A DNA stretch of 64,000 nt from Saccharopolyspora aridisoli (GTDB lineage: Bacteria > Actinomycetota > Actinomycetes > Mycobacteriales > Pseudonocardiaceae), in contig NZ_SMKV01000002.1 in NCBI RefSeq assembly GCF_004348445.1, forward strand, positions 62,001-126,000. Reading direction: 5' to 3'. Made by a program: the position numbers and the translations under genes. Under the pieces are notes generated by a model. That model did no database searches. It was not told the DNA's origin and saw only the letters and a list, made by a program, of their open reading frames with translations. Below are positions 36,719-44,077 of the stretch, piece by piece. Numbering within the stretch: position 1 is the stretch's first letter; every line of letters begins with the position of its first letter.

Positions 36719-37183
36719 TCAGTTGCTCGGGACGATGGTCGGGATCTTGGTGCGCTTGAAGGCCACCACTTCAGCCCCCGCCCACACCATCACCGTGGCC
36801 AGCATCGTGAACGCCAGCGACTCCCGGTGGATGACGTCGATGCCTCCCAGCAACGTCATCACCACCAGCAGCACCAACATCTTGCCGACATAACCACCGA
36901 GTGCGATGACCATCACAAATTGCGGGTTCATGCCTCCGGAGAACCGCATCAGCCAGATGGTCAGCAGCGAGGACCCGAAGGCCACGAACCCGCCGATCAG
37001 CGCTCCCACCAACCCGGGAACCCCGACCAGGACAGTCGCCACGATCGCCCCGAGACCCACAGTGGCCACACCCGGCCACACGGCGGTGCGCAGCATCGCC
37101 GTGGCCAACCTGCGCACGACCTCGGCGTGCGGGTTCTCCGGCTCGGCCTGCTCACCGGTGGCGGGCTCGGACGCTTCGCTCAT
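36719..37183 (-). CDS. AtpI-like membrane protein upstream of the ATP synthase
   Basis: 154 residues from ATG at 37183. An acidic N-terminus is followed by four hydrophobic helices, ending in a short basic tail (AFKRTKIPTIVPSN). Position and size match the actinobacterial ATP synthase I-like protein, which is thought to help c-ring assembly or Mg uptake. Sequence signature is weak, so the name rests mainly on synteny. Its ATG shares one base with the wecA stop (TGATG), so the two are translationally coupled. Confidence 0.82.
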   Translation of the reverse strand: MSEASEPATGEQAEPENPHAEVVRRLATAMLRTAVWPGVATVGLGAIVATVLVGVPGLVGALIGGFVAFGSSLLTIWLMRFSGGMNPQFVMVIALGGYVGKMLVLLVVMTLLGGIDVIHRESLAFTMLATVMVWAGAEVVAFKRTKIPTIVPSN

Positions 37184-38349
37184 CAGGACTCTCGATCGGC
37201 TCGGGTTCGCATGCGCGGAATCAACGAGATGATAGCGGCCAGCAGCACCGTCAAGCCCACGACCCAGCCGACCACCCAGGTGTTGAACAGCGTCAACGAC
37301 ACCGCACCGAAGGCGATCACCGCCGCCCACAGGTACATCAGCAGCACCGCGCGGCGCTGCGAGTGCCCGATTTCCAGCAGCCTGTGGTGCAGGTGCATCT
37401 TGTCGGCGTGGAACGGGCTCTTGCCGGCCTTCGTCCGCCGCACCACCGCCATGATCAGGTCCAGCAGCGGGACGAACAGCACCGCCGCGACCACCAGCAG
37501 CGGCGAGAGCAGCGCGATCGTGTCGCCCGGCCCGGAACCGGTGTAGATGATCCGGCCCGAGGCCGAGGTGCTCGCCGTCGCCAACATCAGGCCGATCAAC
37601 ATCGACCCGGAGTCGCCCATGAAGATCTTCGCGGGCTGGAAGTTGTGCGGCAGGAAGCCCAGGCAGGCACCGGCGATGGCCGCCGCGATCAGCGCGGGCG
37701 GGTAGGCGTTGACGTCGCCGTTCTGCCGGTCCAGCACGCTCAGGCAGAACACGAAGGTCGCGGCCGCGGAGATCAAGCCGATGCCCGAGGCCAGACCGTC
37801 CAGCCCGTCGACGAAGTTCATCGCGTTGATCATGGCCACGACCAGCAGCACCGTCAGCAGCTGCCCCTGGTTGCTGCCCAGCACCAGCAGCTGACCGACG
37901 TGCCCATCCGTGCCACCCCACGGCACCCAGAACACGAACCACTGCACACCGGAGAGCACCAGGATGCCGGCCGCGGTGACCTGCCCGGCCAGCTTCGTCA
38001 GCGAATCCAGCTCGAACCGGTCGTCGAGCGCACCCACCAGCACGATCAGACCGCCGGCGATGAGCACCGCCAGCGAGTCCTTGGAATAGGCGAAGCCGCG
38101 CGACAGGGCAGGCAGGTTCGCGGCCAGGAACGTCGCGGCCAGCACACCGCCGTACATCGCCACGCCGCCCATCCGCGGCATCGGCTTGAGGTGCACGTCG
38201 CGGACCCGCGGGTAGGCGACCGCGCCCACCCGGACCGCCAGCAACCGGACCAGGCCGGTCAGCAGGAAGGTGGTGACCGCCGCCGTGAGCATGACCAGCA
38301 GGTACTCACGAGCGGGCAGTCCGACCGGGGCGAAAGGTGCGTAGTCCAT
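37183..38349 (-). CDS. wecA: Undecaprenyl-phosphate GlcNAc-1-phosphate transferase (WecA-like)
   Basis: 388 residues, about 11 membrane helices. The enzyme moves GlcNAc-1-phosphate (or a related sugar) from UDP-sugar to decaprenyl/undecaprenyl phosphate, starting cell-wall linkage-unit or polysaccharide synthesis. Motifs: GALDDRFELDS (Mg-binding DD), NAMNFVDGLDGLASG, FMGDSGSM and the C-terminal HADKMHLHHRLLEIGHS. The basic HxHH-type loop marks the WecA/TagO branch rather than MraY. Actinobacterial wecA/rfe is commonly found just before the atp genes, as here. Confidence 0.93.
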   Translation of the reverse strand: MDYAPFAPVGLPAREYLLVMLTAAVTTFLLTGLVRLLAVRVGAVAYPRVRDVHLKPMPRMGGVAMYGGVLAATFLAANLPALSRGFAYSKDSLAVLIAGGLIVLVGALDDRFELDSLTKLAGQVTAAGILVLSGVQWFVFWVPWGGTDGHVGQLLVLGSNQGQLLTVLLVVAMINAMNFVDGLDGLASGIGLISAAATFVFCLSVLDRQNGDVNAYPPALIAAAIAGACLGFLPHNFQPAKIFMGDSGSMLIGLMLATASTSASGRIIYTGSGPGDTIALLSPLLVVAAVLFVPLLDLIMAVVRRTKAGKSPFHADKMHLHHRLLEIGHSQRRAVLLMYLWAAVIAFGAVSLTLFNTWVVGWVVGLTVLLAAIISLIPRMRTRADRES

Positions 38350-38566
38350 ACCGGTGGCTCACCCGCGCTGCGGCGCGAAGTCGAAGTTCAGCCCCCAGGA
38401 CGGAGTAATCAAACCCGGCGCTCCTCATCGCTTGAGAATCGTGGCCCCTCAACGGCGTCGCCGCGGCGCACCGCGCCCGAGCGGCGAGACCGCCGCCCGC
38501 CCCGACAGGGACGGCTGGTCCGCGTTGTTTCCGGTGTAACGCTATCGATCCCGGTGCCGGGACTTC

Positions 38567-39226
38567 TCACCGGTCCGCCTCGATCTCCACGCCCAGCACG
38601 TCGGACAACTCCGCCCTGCTCACAGCACCGTCGCGCAGCACCCGAGGAGTTCCCTGCGTGAGATCGACGATGGTCGAGGCCACCGGCTCCCCCGAAGGAC
38701 CACCGTCGAGGTACACCTGCACGCGGTCGCCCAGCTGCGCCTCGGCTTCCTCAGCGTTGGTGGCAGGCGGCTGACCGGTGTGGTTGGCGCTGGAGACGGC
38801 CATCGGGCCGACCTCGCGCAACAGGTCCAGTGCGACCGGGTGCAGCGGCATCCGCAAGTTCACGGTGCCCCGGGTTTCGCCCAGGTTCCAGTTCAGTGAC
38901 GGTGCCTGCGGCAGCACCAGGGACAGCCCGCCCGGCCAGAAGGCCTCGATGAGGGCGCGCGCCTGCTCCGGAACCGACATCACCAGCCCATCCACAGTGG
39001 ACCAGGACCCCACCAACACCGGAACGGGCATGTCCGGGCCCCGTCCCTTCGCCGCCAGGAGCGAACGCACGGCCTCGGAGTCGAAGGCGTCTGCGCCGAT
39101 GCCGTAAACCGTGTCGGTCGGCAGCACGACGAGCCCACCGGCGCGGACCGCGTTCGCCGCGGCGGCCAATCCCGCCTTGCGCTTGTCCGGACTGCTGCAG
39201 TCAAAAACGGTGCTCACTCCTCGCAT
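38567..39226 (-). CDS. tsaC: L-threonylcarbamoyladenylate synthase
   Basis: 219 residues. Makes threonylcarbamoyl-AMP from Thr, bicarbonate and ATP, first step of t6A37 modification in tRNAs reading ANN codons. The YrdC/Sua5 core shows VLPTDTVYGIGADAFDSEAV, KGRGPDMPVPVLVG and WPGGLSLVL, then SSANHTGQPPA. It lacks the extra Sua5 C-terminal domain, so it is the short TsaC form. Start ATG at 39226; GTG at 39217 is equally possible. Its usual neighbour prmC is separated from it here by a plus-strand hydrolase gene. Confidence 0.95.
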   Translation of the reverse strand: MRGVSTVFDCSSPDKRKAGLAAAANAVRAGGLVVLPTDTVYGIGADAFDSEAVRSLLAAKGRGPDMPVPVLVGSWSTVDGLVMSVPEQARALIEAFWPGGLSLVLPQAPSLNWNLGETRGTVNLRMPLHPVALDLLREVGPMAVSSANHTGQPPATNAEEAEAQLGDRVQVYLDGGPSGEPVASTIVDLTQGTPRVLRDGAVSRAELSDVLGVEIEADR

Positions 39227-39415
39227 CCTGGCACGCCACGCCGAGACCCCTTCAGGTGGTGCAGCAGATCACCATCTAGGAGGATCCTGACGAGTAACAC
39301 CGGGGCATCGGCCCGAGATCAATTCGGGTGTGGCCGTGAACACGAAACGCGCCCGGCCTCCCACGCGTCTGCCGGACACGGGCACCGACGAAGCACGGAA
39401 ATGAGGAGAACACTG

Positions 39416-40849
39416 ATGACCGCCCCACCCCAGGGTGTCGAGGTCGACCAGATCGAATTCCCGGCCGGCAAGGTCCGCTACTACAAGGCGGGAACCGACG
39501 GGCCACCGATCGTTCTGCTGCACGGCGGCGGACCCGACAACGCCCTGTTGAGCTGGCGGAACACCATCGGCGTTCTGGCCGCCGACCACCGCGTCTACGC
39601 CCCCGACCTGCCCGGCCAGGGCGGCAGCACCGAGTGGCGCGGACGAGGCAACCAGCGCACCTTCGAAGAGGTCCTGCGCTGGCTGCTCGACGCTTGGAAG
39701 ATCCCGCAGGCCACCCTGGTCGGCCTGTCCATGGGCGGCAGCATCGCGACCGGTTTCACACTGCGCCACCCGCAGCGGGTGCGCGCGCTCGCGCTGGTCG
39801 ACAGCACCGGGATGCAGCACCGCTTGCCGCACCACCTGCTCACCTACCTGCTGATGCGCACCGGCCTCAGCGGCCGGATGGCCGCCACGTTGCTGCGCAG
39901 CAACCGCTCCCTGGTGCGCTTCGCGCTGAACAGGGTGTTCCTCGCCGACGCCTCGTCGGTGCGGGACCTGGAGTCCATCGTCGACGAGGTCAGCGCCGAA
40001 GCCGCCGTCCGCCGCTCGGTCTTCGCAGACTGGCACGCCGACGCGATCAACCGCCGCTCGATGACCATCAACCACCTGCCCCTGCTCAACGGGATCGACT
40101 GCCCGGTCACGGTGATCCACGGCGAGGAGGACGCCCTGATCCCGGTCGCCTCCGCCCAGGAAGTGGCCGGCGCCATCCCGGGCGCGCAGCTGCGTGTCAT
40201 GCCGCAGGCGGGCCACTGGCCGAACCGCGAACGCCCCACCGAGTTCAACGCGCTGCTGCGCGAGTTCGTCAACGCCGTCAACACCGCGGCGACCGCCCCG
40301 CAGAAGGGGTCCAACGGCCCGGCCAAGCGGGATGAGAGCGCGGAGGCCCCGACGCACCGCCTGAAGGTCCCGAAGGCGGTGGACTCGACCGGCGCCGAAG
40401 CCGCGAACGCCCCCGCTGCCGAGGACGAAGGCGCGGACTCCCCGACCAAGCTGCTGAAGGTCGGGGCGGTCAGCACCACCGAGTCCGAGTCCACCGAGGA
40501 CGCCCCGGAGGCCCCCGAGTCCGCGCAACCGAGGGGACCCGGATCGACGGCCACACCGGACGGGAGAACCGAGTCGGCGGAGAAGAAGGCCGACGACGCC
40601 GAGTCCCCGGAGGAGGCTGTCGACCACAGCGCCGAGCCCGCCGACGCGGACGCTGAGAAGAAGGCCACCACCGACGCACCGACCCGCTTCATGGAGGTCG
40701 GCTCAGAACCTGCGACCCGGGACGAAGACGAAGAGCCGGAAACCGAAACCGCGGAAACGACGGAGAAGTCCTCGGGCACCGCCTCCGCAGACGACGAGAA
40801 GCCCGAGGAGGACGATTCCCAGGGCACCGGCGACAAGCCCGCGACCTGA
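39416..40849 (+). CDS. Alpha/beta hydrolase with long disordered PT-motif tail
   Basis: 477 residues from ATG at 39416, 6 bases after AGGAGA. Residues 1-280 are an alpha/beta hydrolase: oxyanion loop VLLHGGGPDNALLSW, nucleophile elbow GLSMGGSIATG, acid in GEEDALIPV, His in QAGHWPNRE. The meta-cleavage-hydrolase/haloperoxidase style is evident. The last 190 residues are acidic and disordered. They contain three spaced copies of a short motif: APTHRLKV, SPTKLLKV and APTRFMEV. Such a tail may be a phosphorylation or docking region. The gene stands against the strand of the conserved block it interrupts (prmC/tsaC). Its TGA stop overlaps a repeat copy. Confidence 0.88.
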   Translation: MTAPPQGVEVDQIEFPAGKVRYYKAGTDGPPIVLLHGGGPDNALLSWRNTIGVLAADHRVYAPDLPGQGGSTEWRGRGNQRTFEEVLRWLLDAWKIPQATLVGLSMGGSIATGFTLRHPQRVRALALVDSTGMQHRLPHHLLTYLLMRTGLSGRMAATLLRSNRSLVRFALNRVFLADASSVRDLESIVDEVSAEAAVRRSVFADWHADAINRRSMTINHLPLLNGIDCPVTVIHGEEDALIPVASAQEVAGAIPGAQLRVMPQAGHWPNRERPTEFNALLREFVNAVNTAATAPQKGSNGPAKRDESAEAPTHRLKVPKAVDSTGAEAANAPAAEDEGADSPTKLLKVGAVSTTESESTEDAPEAPESAQPRGPGSTATPDGRTESAEKKADDAESPEEAVDHSAEPADADAEKKATTDAPTRFMEVGSEPATRDEDEEPETETAETTEKSSGTASADDEKPEEDDSQGTGDKPAT

Positions 40850-40871
40850 GCAAGGGAACCTTCCGCTCACC
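40848..40871 (+). repeat. 24-bp dispersed REP-like repeat, copy 17
   Basis: 2 mismatches, plus-oriented; the hydrolase TGA (40847-40849) overlaps its first two bases. Confidence 0.88.
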
Positions 40872-40931
40872 ACCGGCCCCTGTCCATCACCGGCAATCCC
40901 TTCTTCGGAGGGCAGGTGCCCTTCTCATCGC

Positions 40932-40955
40932 GAGCAAGGGAACCTCCCTGTCACT
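40932..40955 (+). repeat. 24-bp dispersed REP-like repeat, copy 18
   Basis: 2 mismatches, plus-oriented; its right end supplies the prmC stop codon (TGA on the minus strand at 40951-40953). Confidence 0.88.
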
Positions 40956-41823
40956 CCGGGTGGGTGCGGCGGGCGGTGGCGAAGCGGGGGCGACCGGCGA
41001 GGTCCGGGTGTTCCTGAACCTCGGTCAAGACCCTGCGGGCGCGCAGCAACGCGGGCACCGAGCCACCGTGGGTGTCGTCGTGCTCGATCGCCACGCCGCC
41101 CCCCGGTTTGAGCAGCCGGGCCGCGCAGGCCACCACGTGGCGGACGACGTCGAGTCCGTCCCGGCCGCCGAAGACGGCCTCGTGCGGGTCGTGGTTGCGG
41201 ACCTCCGGTGGGACCGGGGTCCCGTCCGGGACGTACGGCGGGTTGCAGACGACCAGGTCGACCAGGCCCTCCAGCTCCATGAACAGCATGGGGTCGGTGA
41301 CGTCACCGGAGTAGAGGCCGATCGGGGTGTCCCCCGCCTCCGACCGCAGACCGGCGTTGCGGCGGGCCCACGACAGGGCAACGGGGTCCTTCTCGACCGC
41401 GTGCACGCACGCGTCCGGGCGGGCGTGCGCCAACGCGAGGGCGAGCGCTCCCGAACCCGAGCACAGGTCGACGATCGTGGGCCGCTCGACGCCGTCCACG
41501 ACACTGGCGCCCCACTCGACCAGCAGCTCGGTCTCCGGGCGGGGCACGAACACGCCGGGCCCGACGTCCAGGTCCACGCCGCCCAGGTGGGCGCGGCCGG
41601 TCAGGTGCTGCAGAGGGACCCGCGCGGCGCGCTGGCCCACCAGTTCCTGCAGAGCCTCCACGACCGGCGGGTCGACCAGGGGAACCATCATGAGCTTGGT
41701 GCGCTCGACGCCGAGCAGATGCGCGGCGAGCAGCTCGGCGTCGGCGCGCGGGCTGCCCACGCCGGCCGACGCAAGAGTGCGCTCGGCCTCCAGGATTGCC
41801 AAGCGCAGTGGCTGTCGGGTCAC
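40951..41823 (-). CDS. prmC: Peptide chain release factor N5-glutamine methyltransferase
   Basis: 290 residues from GTG at 41823 (a TTG at 41844 would overlap prfA). PrmC methylates the Gln of the GGQ loop in release factors, using SAM. N-terminal helical release-factor-binding domain, then the Rossmann methyltransferase with IVDLCSGSGALALALA and the catalytic NPPYVPDG. It lies 10 bases after prfA, its substrate. Its stop codon is part of a dispersed repeat copy, so the C-terminus may have been reset by the repeat. Confidence 0.95.
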   Translation of the reverse strand: MTRQPLRLAILEAERTLASAGVGSPRADAELLAAHLLGVERTKLMMVPLVDPPVVEALQELVGQRAARVPLQHLTGRAHLGGVDLDVGPGVFVPRPETELLVEWGASVVDGVERPTIVDLCSGSGALALALAHARPDACVHAVEKDPVALSWARRNAGLRSEAGDTPIGLYSGDVTDPMLFMELEGLVDLVVCNPPYVPDGTPVPPEVRNHDPHEAVFGGRDGLDVVRHVVACAARLLKPGGGVAIEHDDTHGGSVPALLRARRVLTEVQEHPDLAGRPRFATARRTHPE

Positions 41824-41833
41824 GTCGATCAGC

Positions 41834-42901
41834 TTAGAGCGCAAGGCGCTCGTTGCGATCGGCAGCGAGCAGCGCGTCGAGCACCGCGTCGAGGTCGCCG
41901 TCGAGAACGTGGTCGAGGTTGTACGCCTTGTAGTTGACCCGGTGGTCCGAGATCCGGTTCTCCGGGAAGTTGTAGGTGCGGATGCGCTCCGAGCGGTCCA
42001 CCGTGCGGACTTGGCTGCGACGGGTCTCCGACGCCTCGCGCTGGGCCTCTTCCTCCGCTGCCGCCTGCAACCGGGCCTTGAGCACCTGGATGGCGCGCAG
42101 CTTGTTCTGCAGCTGCGACTTCTCGTTCTGGCAGGACACCACGATGCCCGTTGGCAGGTGGGTGATGCGCACCGCCGAGTCCGTGGTGTTCACGCTCTGC
42201 CCACCCGGCCCGGAGGACCGGTACACGTCGATGCGCAAGTCCTTCTCGTCGACCTCGACCTCGACCTCTTCGGGCTCGGGGTAGACCAGGACACCGGCCG
42301 CGGAGGTGTGCACACGTCCCTGGGACTCGGTGACCGGCACGCGCTGCACGCGGTGCACGCCACCCTCGAACTTCATCTTCGACCACACGCCGTCTGGGCT
42401 GTTGTCTCCGGCCTTGGCCTTGAGCGCGACAGTGGCGTCCTTGTAGCCGCCGAGATCGGATTCGGTGGCGTCGAGAACCTCGGCTTTCCAGCCGCGGCGC
42501 TCGGCGAAGCGCAGGTACATGCGCAGCAGGTCGCCGGCGAACAGCGCGGACTCCTCACCTCCCTCACCGGACTTGACCTCGAGGACCACGTCGGAACCGT
42601 CGTGCGGGTCACGTGGCAGAAGCAGCTCGGTGAGCTTGTCCTCCAGCTCGGGGATGCGCTCGGCGAGCCTGTCGGCCTCCTCGGCGAAACCCTCGTCCTC
42701 GGGGGCGAGCTCCTGCGCGGTCTCCAAGTCGGAGCGGATCTCGTCCAGCTCGCGCGAGGTGCGCACGATGGGTGTGAGCTCGGCGTAGCGGCGGCCGAGC
42801 TTGCGGGCGTTCGCCTGGTCGACGTGCACGCTCGGGTCGGCCAGCCGCTTCTCCAGATCGTCGTACTCGGCGAGCAGACCTTCGAGCTTCGATGTCTCCA
42901 C
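41834..42901 (-). CDS. prfA: Peptide chain release factor 1
   Basis: 355 residues from GTG at 42901. RF1 reads UAA and UAG. The stop-codon-reading tripeptide is PVT in RVPVTESQG, and the peptidyl-transferase-centre loop is [17 protein letters not shown] with the GGQ that PrmC methylates. N-terminal helical domain 1 and the C-terminal [19 protein letters not shown] are complete. Followed by prmC after 10 bases. Confidence 0.97.
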   Translation of the reverse strand: METSKLEGLLAEYDDLEKRLADPSVHVDQANARKLGRRYAELTPIVRTSRELDEIRSDLETAQELAPEDEGFAEEADRLAERIPELEDKLTELLLPRDPHDGSDVVLEVKSGEGGEESALFAGDLLRMYLRFAERRGWKAEVLDATESDLGGYKDATVALKAKAGDNSPDGVWSKMKFEGGVHRVQRVPVTESQGRVHTSAAGVLVYPEPEEVEVEVDEKDLRIDVYRSSGPGGQSVNTTDSAVRITHLPTGIVVSCQNEKSQLQNKLRAIQVLKARLQAAAEEEAQREASETRRSQVRTVDRSERIRTYNFPENRISDHRVNYKAYNLDHVLDGDLDAVLDALLAADRNERLAL

Positions 42902-42972
42902 GGGGCGACCCTTTTCCTGACGGCTTTGTGGTGGGACGAAGCCGCCCCGGTCGAGACGGCCCTCACGCAAAG

Positions 42973-43014
42973 ACGGCGCCCGCTCTCACGCGTGGAGCGG
43001 AGAGCGGGCGCCGT
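42973..43014 (-). terminator. Strong hairpin after rpmE
   Basis: 15-bp perfect stem ACGGCGCCCGCTCTC paired with GAGAGCGGGCGCCGT, 12-base loop, 8 bases past the rpmE stop. It should end or strongly attenuate rho/rpmE transcription before prfA. Confidence 0.78.
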
Positions 43015-43022
43015 CGGCGCAG

Positions 43023-43235
43023 CTACTTCTTGCGCTTGCCGTAACGGGCCTCGAAGCGGGCCACGCGGCCACCGGTGTCCAGGATCTTCTGCTTGCCCGT
43101 GTAGAACGGGTGGCAGTTCGAGCAGACCTCAACGGTGATCTGACCGCTCTTGCGGGTGCTGTGGGTGGTGAAGCTGTTGCCACAACCGCAGTTGACCTGC
43201 GTCACCACGTACTCGGGGTGAATGCCACTCTTCAA
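43023..43235 (-). CDS. rpmE: Ribosomal protein L31, zinc-binding form
   Basis: 70 residues from TTG at 43235 (GGAAAA ribosome site). Large-subunit protein. It keeps the CxC (VNCGCGNSF) and CxxC (VCSNCHPFY) residues, so it is the zinc-bound C+ type, usually made when zinc is available. The C-terminus is basic ([10 protein letters not shown]). Located between rho and prfA, the usual actinobacterial order. Confidence 0.96.
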   Translation of the reverse strand: MKSGIHPEYVVTQVNCGCGNSFTTHSTRKSGQITVEVCSNCHPFYTGKQKILDTGGRVARFEARYGKRKK

Positions 43236-43443
43236 CGGCTTTTCCTCTCAACTTGGCCGCCGGGTCCACGCGCCCATCGCAGCGTGGTGAACCGGGACCG
43301 GAACCAGCCTTCAATTGTGCCAGACCACGGCACGCGACCTGCAACGCAGGTGTTCGGAGCAGTATTCCCGGAGCCGTTCGTCGCACCAGCGCGACCGCCC
43401 GGCGCAGCAGATCAACCGCCCGCCGAGTCCGCGCGCACCCGAC

Positions 43444-43890
43444 ATGCACAACCCCGTGAACACCGTTCATTATTTGCGCGTGTTGTTCTGCGCTGCGCTG
43501 GGGAAACTCACGATCCGGTCGTGGGTGTCCCTTCCTCTGCTCTTCTTGGGCAGCGCCACCGGCGTCGCCGCGCTGATCGACCTGCTGGCGTTGCAGAGCG
43601 CACCGACGCTGCGCAGCGAGCTGTCGCTGTCGGCCCCGCTGCTGTTCGGCTTCGCCGCCGGGCTCGCCCTGTTCAGCGCCGACCAGGTGCAGTGGCGCTT
43701 CCGCTGGCAACGGCTGGGCCTGCGCATCGGCTACCCCCTGGCGATGGTCGCATGCGCGGTCGCCCTGGACGCCCTCACCATCCCGATCGGCGCCGCCCTG
43801 ATCATCGGGCCGATCGCAGCGGTCCTCCTCGCGTCGATGCTGATGCGCAACGCCGATGCGGGCGACGAGGCCGACTACCTACCCTCGTGA
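43444..43890 (+). CDS. Hypothetical four-helix membrane protein
   Basis: 148 residues if ATG at 43444 is used (weak ribosome site; GTG at 43456 is an alternative). Four hydrophobic helices are visible, with a basic loop QVQWRFRWQRLGLRIGY between the second and third, and a short acidic C-terminus. No family is recognised. It is on the opposite strand to rho and rpmE and fills the gap between them, so it interrupts the conserved rho-rpmE-prfA arrangement. Three tandem copies of the dispersed repeat follow it. Confidence 0.7.
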   Translation: MHNPVNTVHYLRVLFCAALGKLTIRSWVSLPLLFLGSATGVAALIDLLALQSAPTLRSELSLSAPLLFGFAAGLALFSADQVQWRFRWQRLGLRIGYPLAMVACAVALDALTIPIGAALIIGPIAAVLLASMLMRNADAGDEADYLPS

Positions 43891-43906
43891 GCGCCTCGCC
43901 ACCGGC

Positions 43907-43930
43907 GAGCACGGGAACCTCCCATCGCAC
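43907..43930 (+). repeat. 24-bp dispersed REP-like repeat, copy 19
   Basis: Left two-thirds (GAGCACGGGAACCTCCC) are clear; the right end is diverged. First of three direct copies about 40 bases apart. Confidence 0.65.
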
Positions 43931-43944
43931 CGCCGAGCCGAGCC

Positions 43945-43968
43945 GTGCATGGGATCCTCCCTGTCACG
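43945..43968 (+). repeat. 24-bp dispersed REP-like repeat, copy 20
   Basis: 4 mismatches, plus-oriented, middle of the three-copy cluster. Confidence 0.8.
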
Positions 43969-43986
43969 GTTCCACTGAGCAGACCT

Positions 43987-44010
43987 GCGCACGGGAACCT
44001 CCCTGCCACT
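43987..44010 (+). repeat. 24-bp dispersed REP-like repeat, copy 21
   Basis: 5 mismatches, plus-oriented, third of the cluster, next to the rho terminator. Confidence 0.78.
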
Positions 44011-44022
44011 CCCAGAGCGAAG

Positions 44023-44052
44023 AAAAAGGCCCGCACCACTCGGCTGCGGGCC
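44023..44052 (-). terminator. Rho-independent terminator of rho
   Basis: 8-bp stem GGCCCGCA/TGCGGGCC with a 9-base loop, followed on the minus strand by TTTTTC, 25 bases past the rho stop. Confidence 0.85.
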
Positions 44053-44077
44053 CTTCTCTCGGGTGGGGACGAAACGA

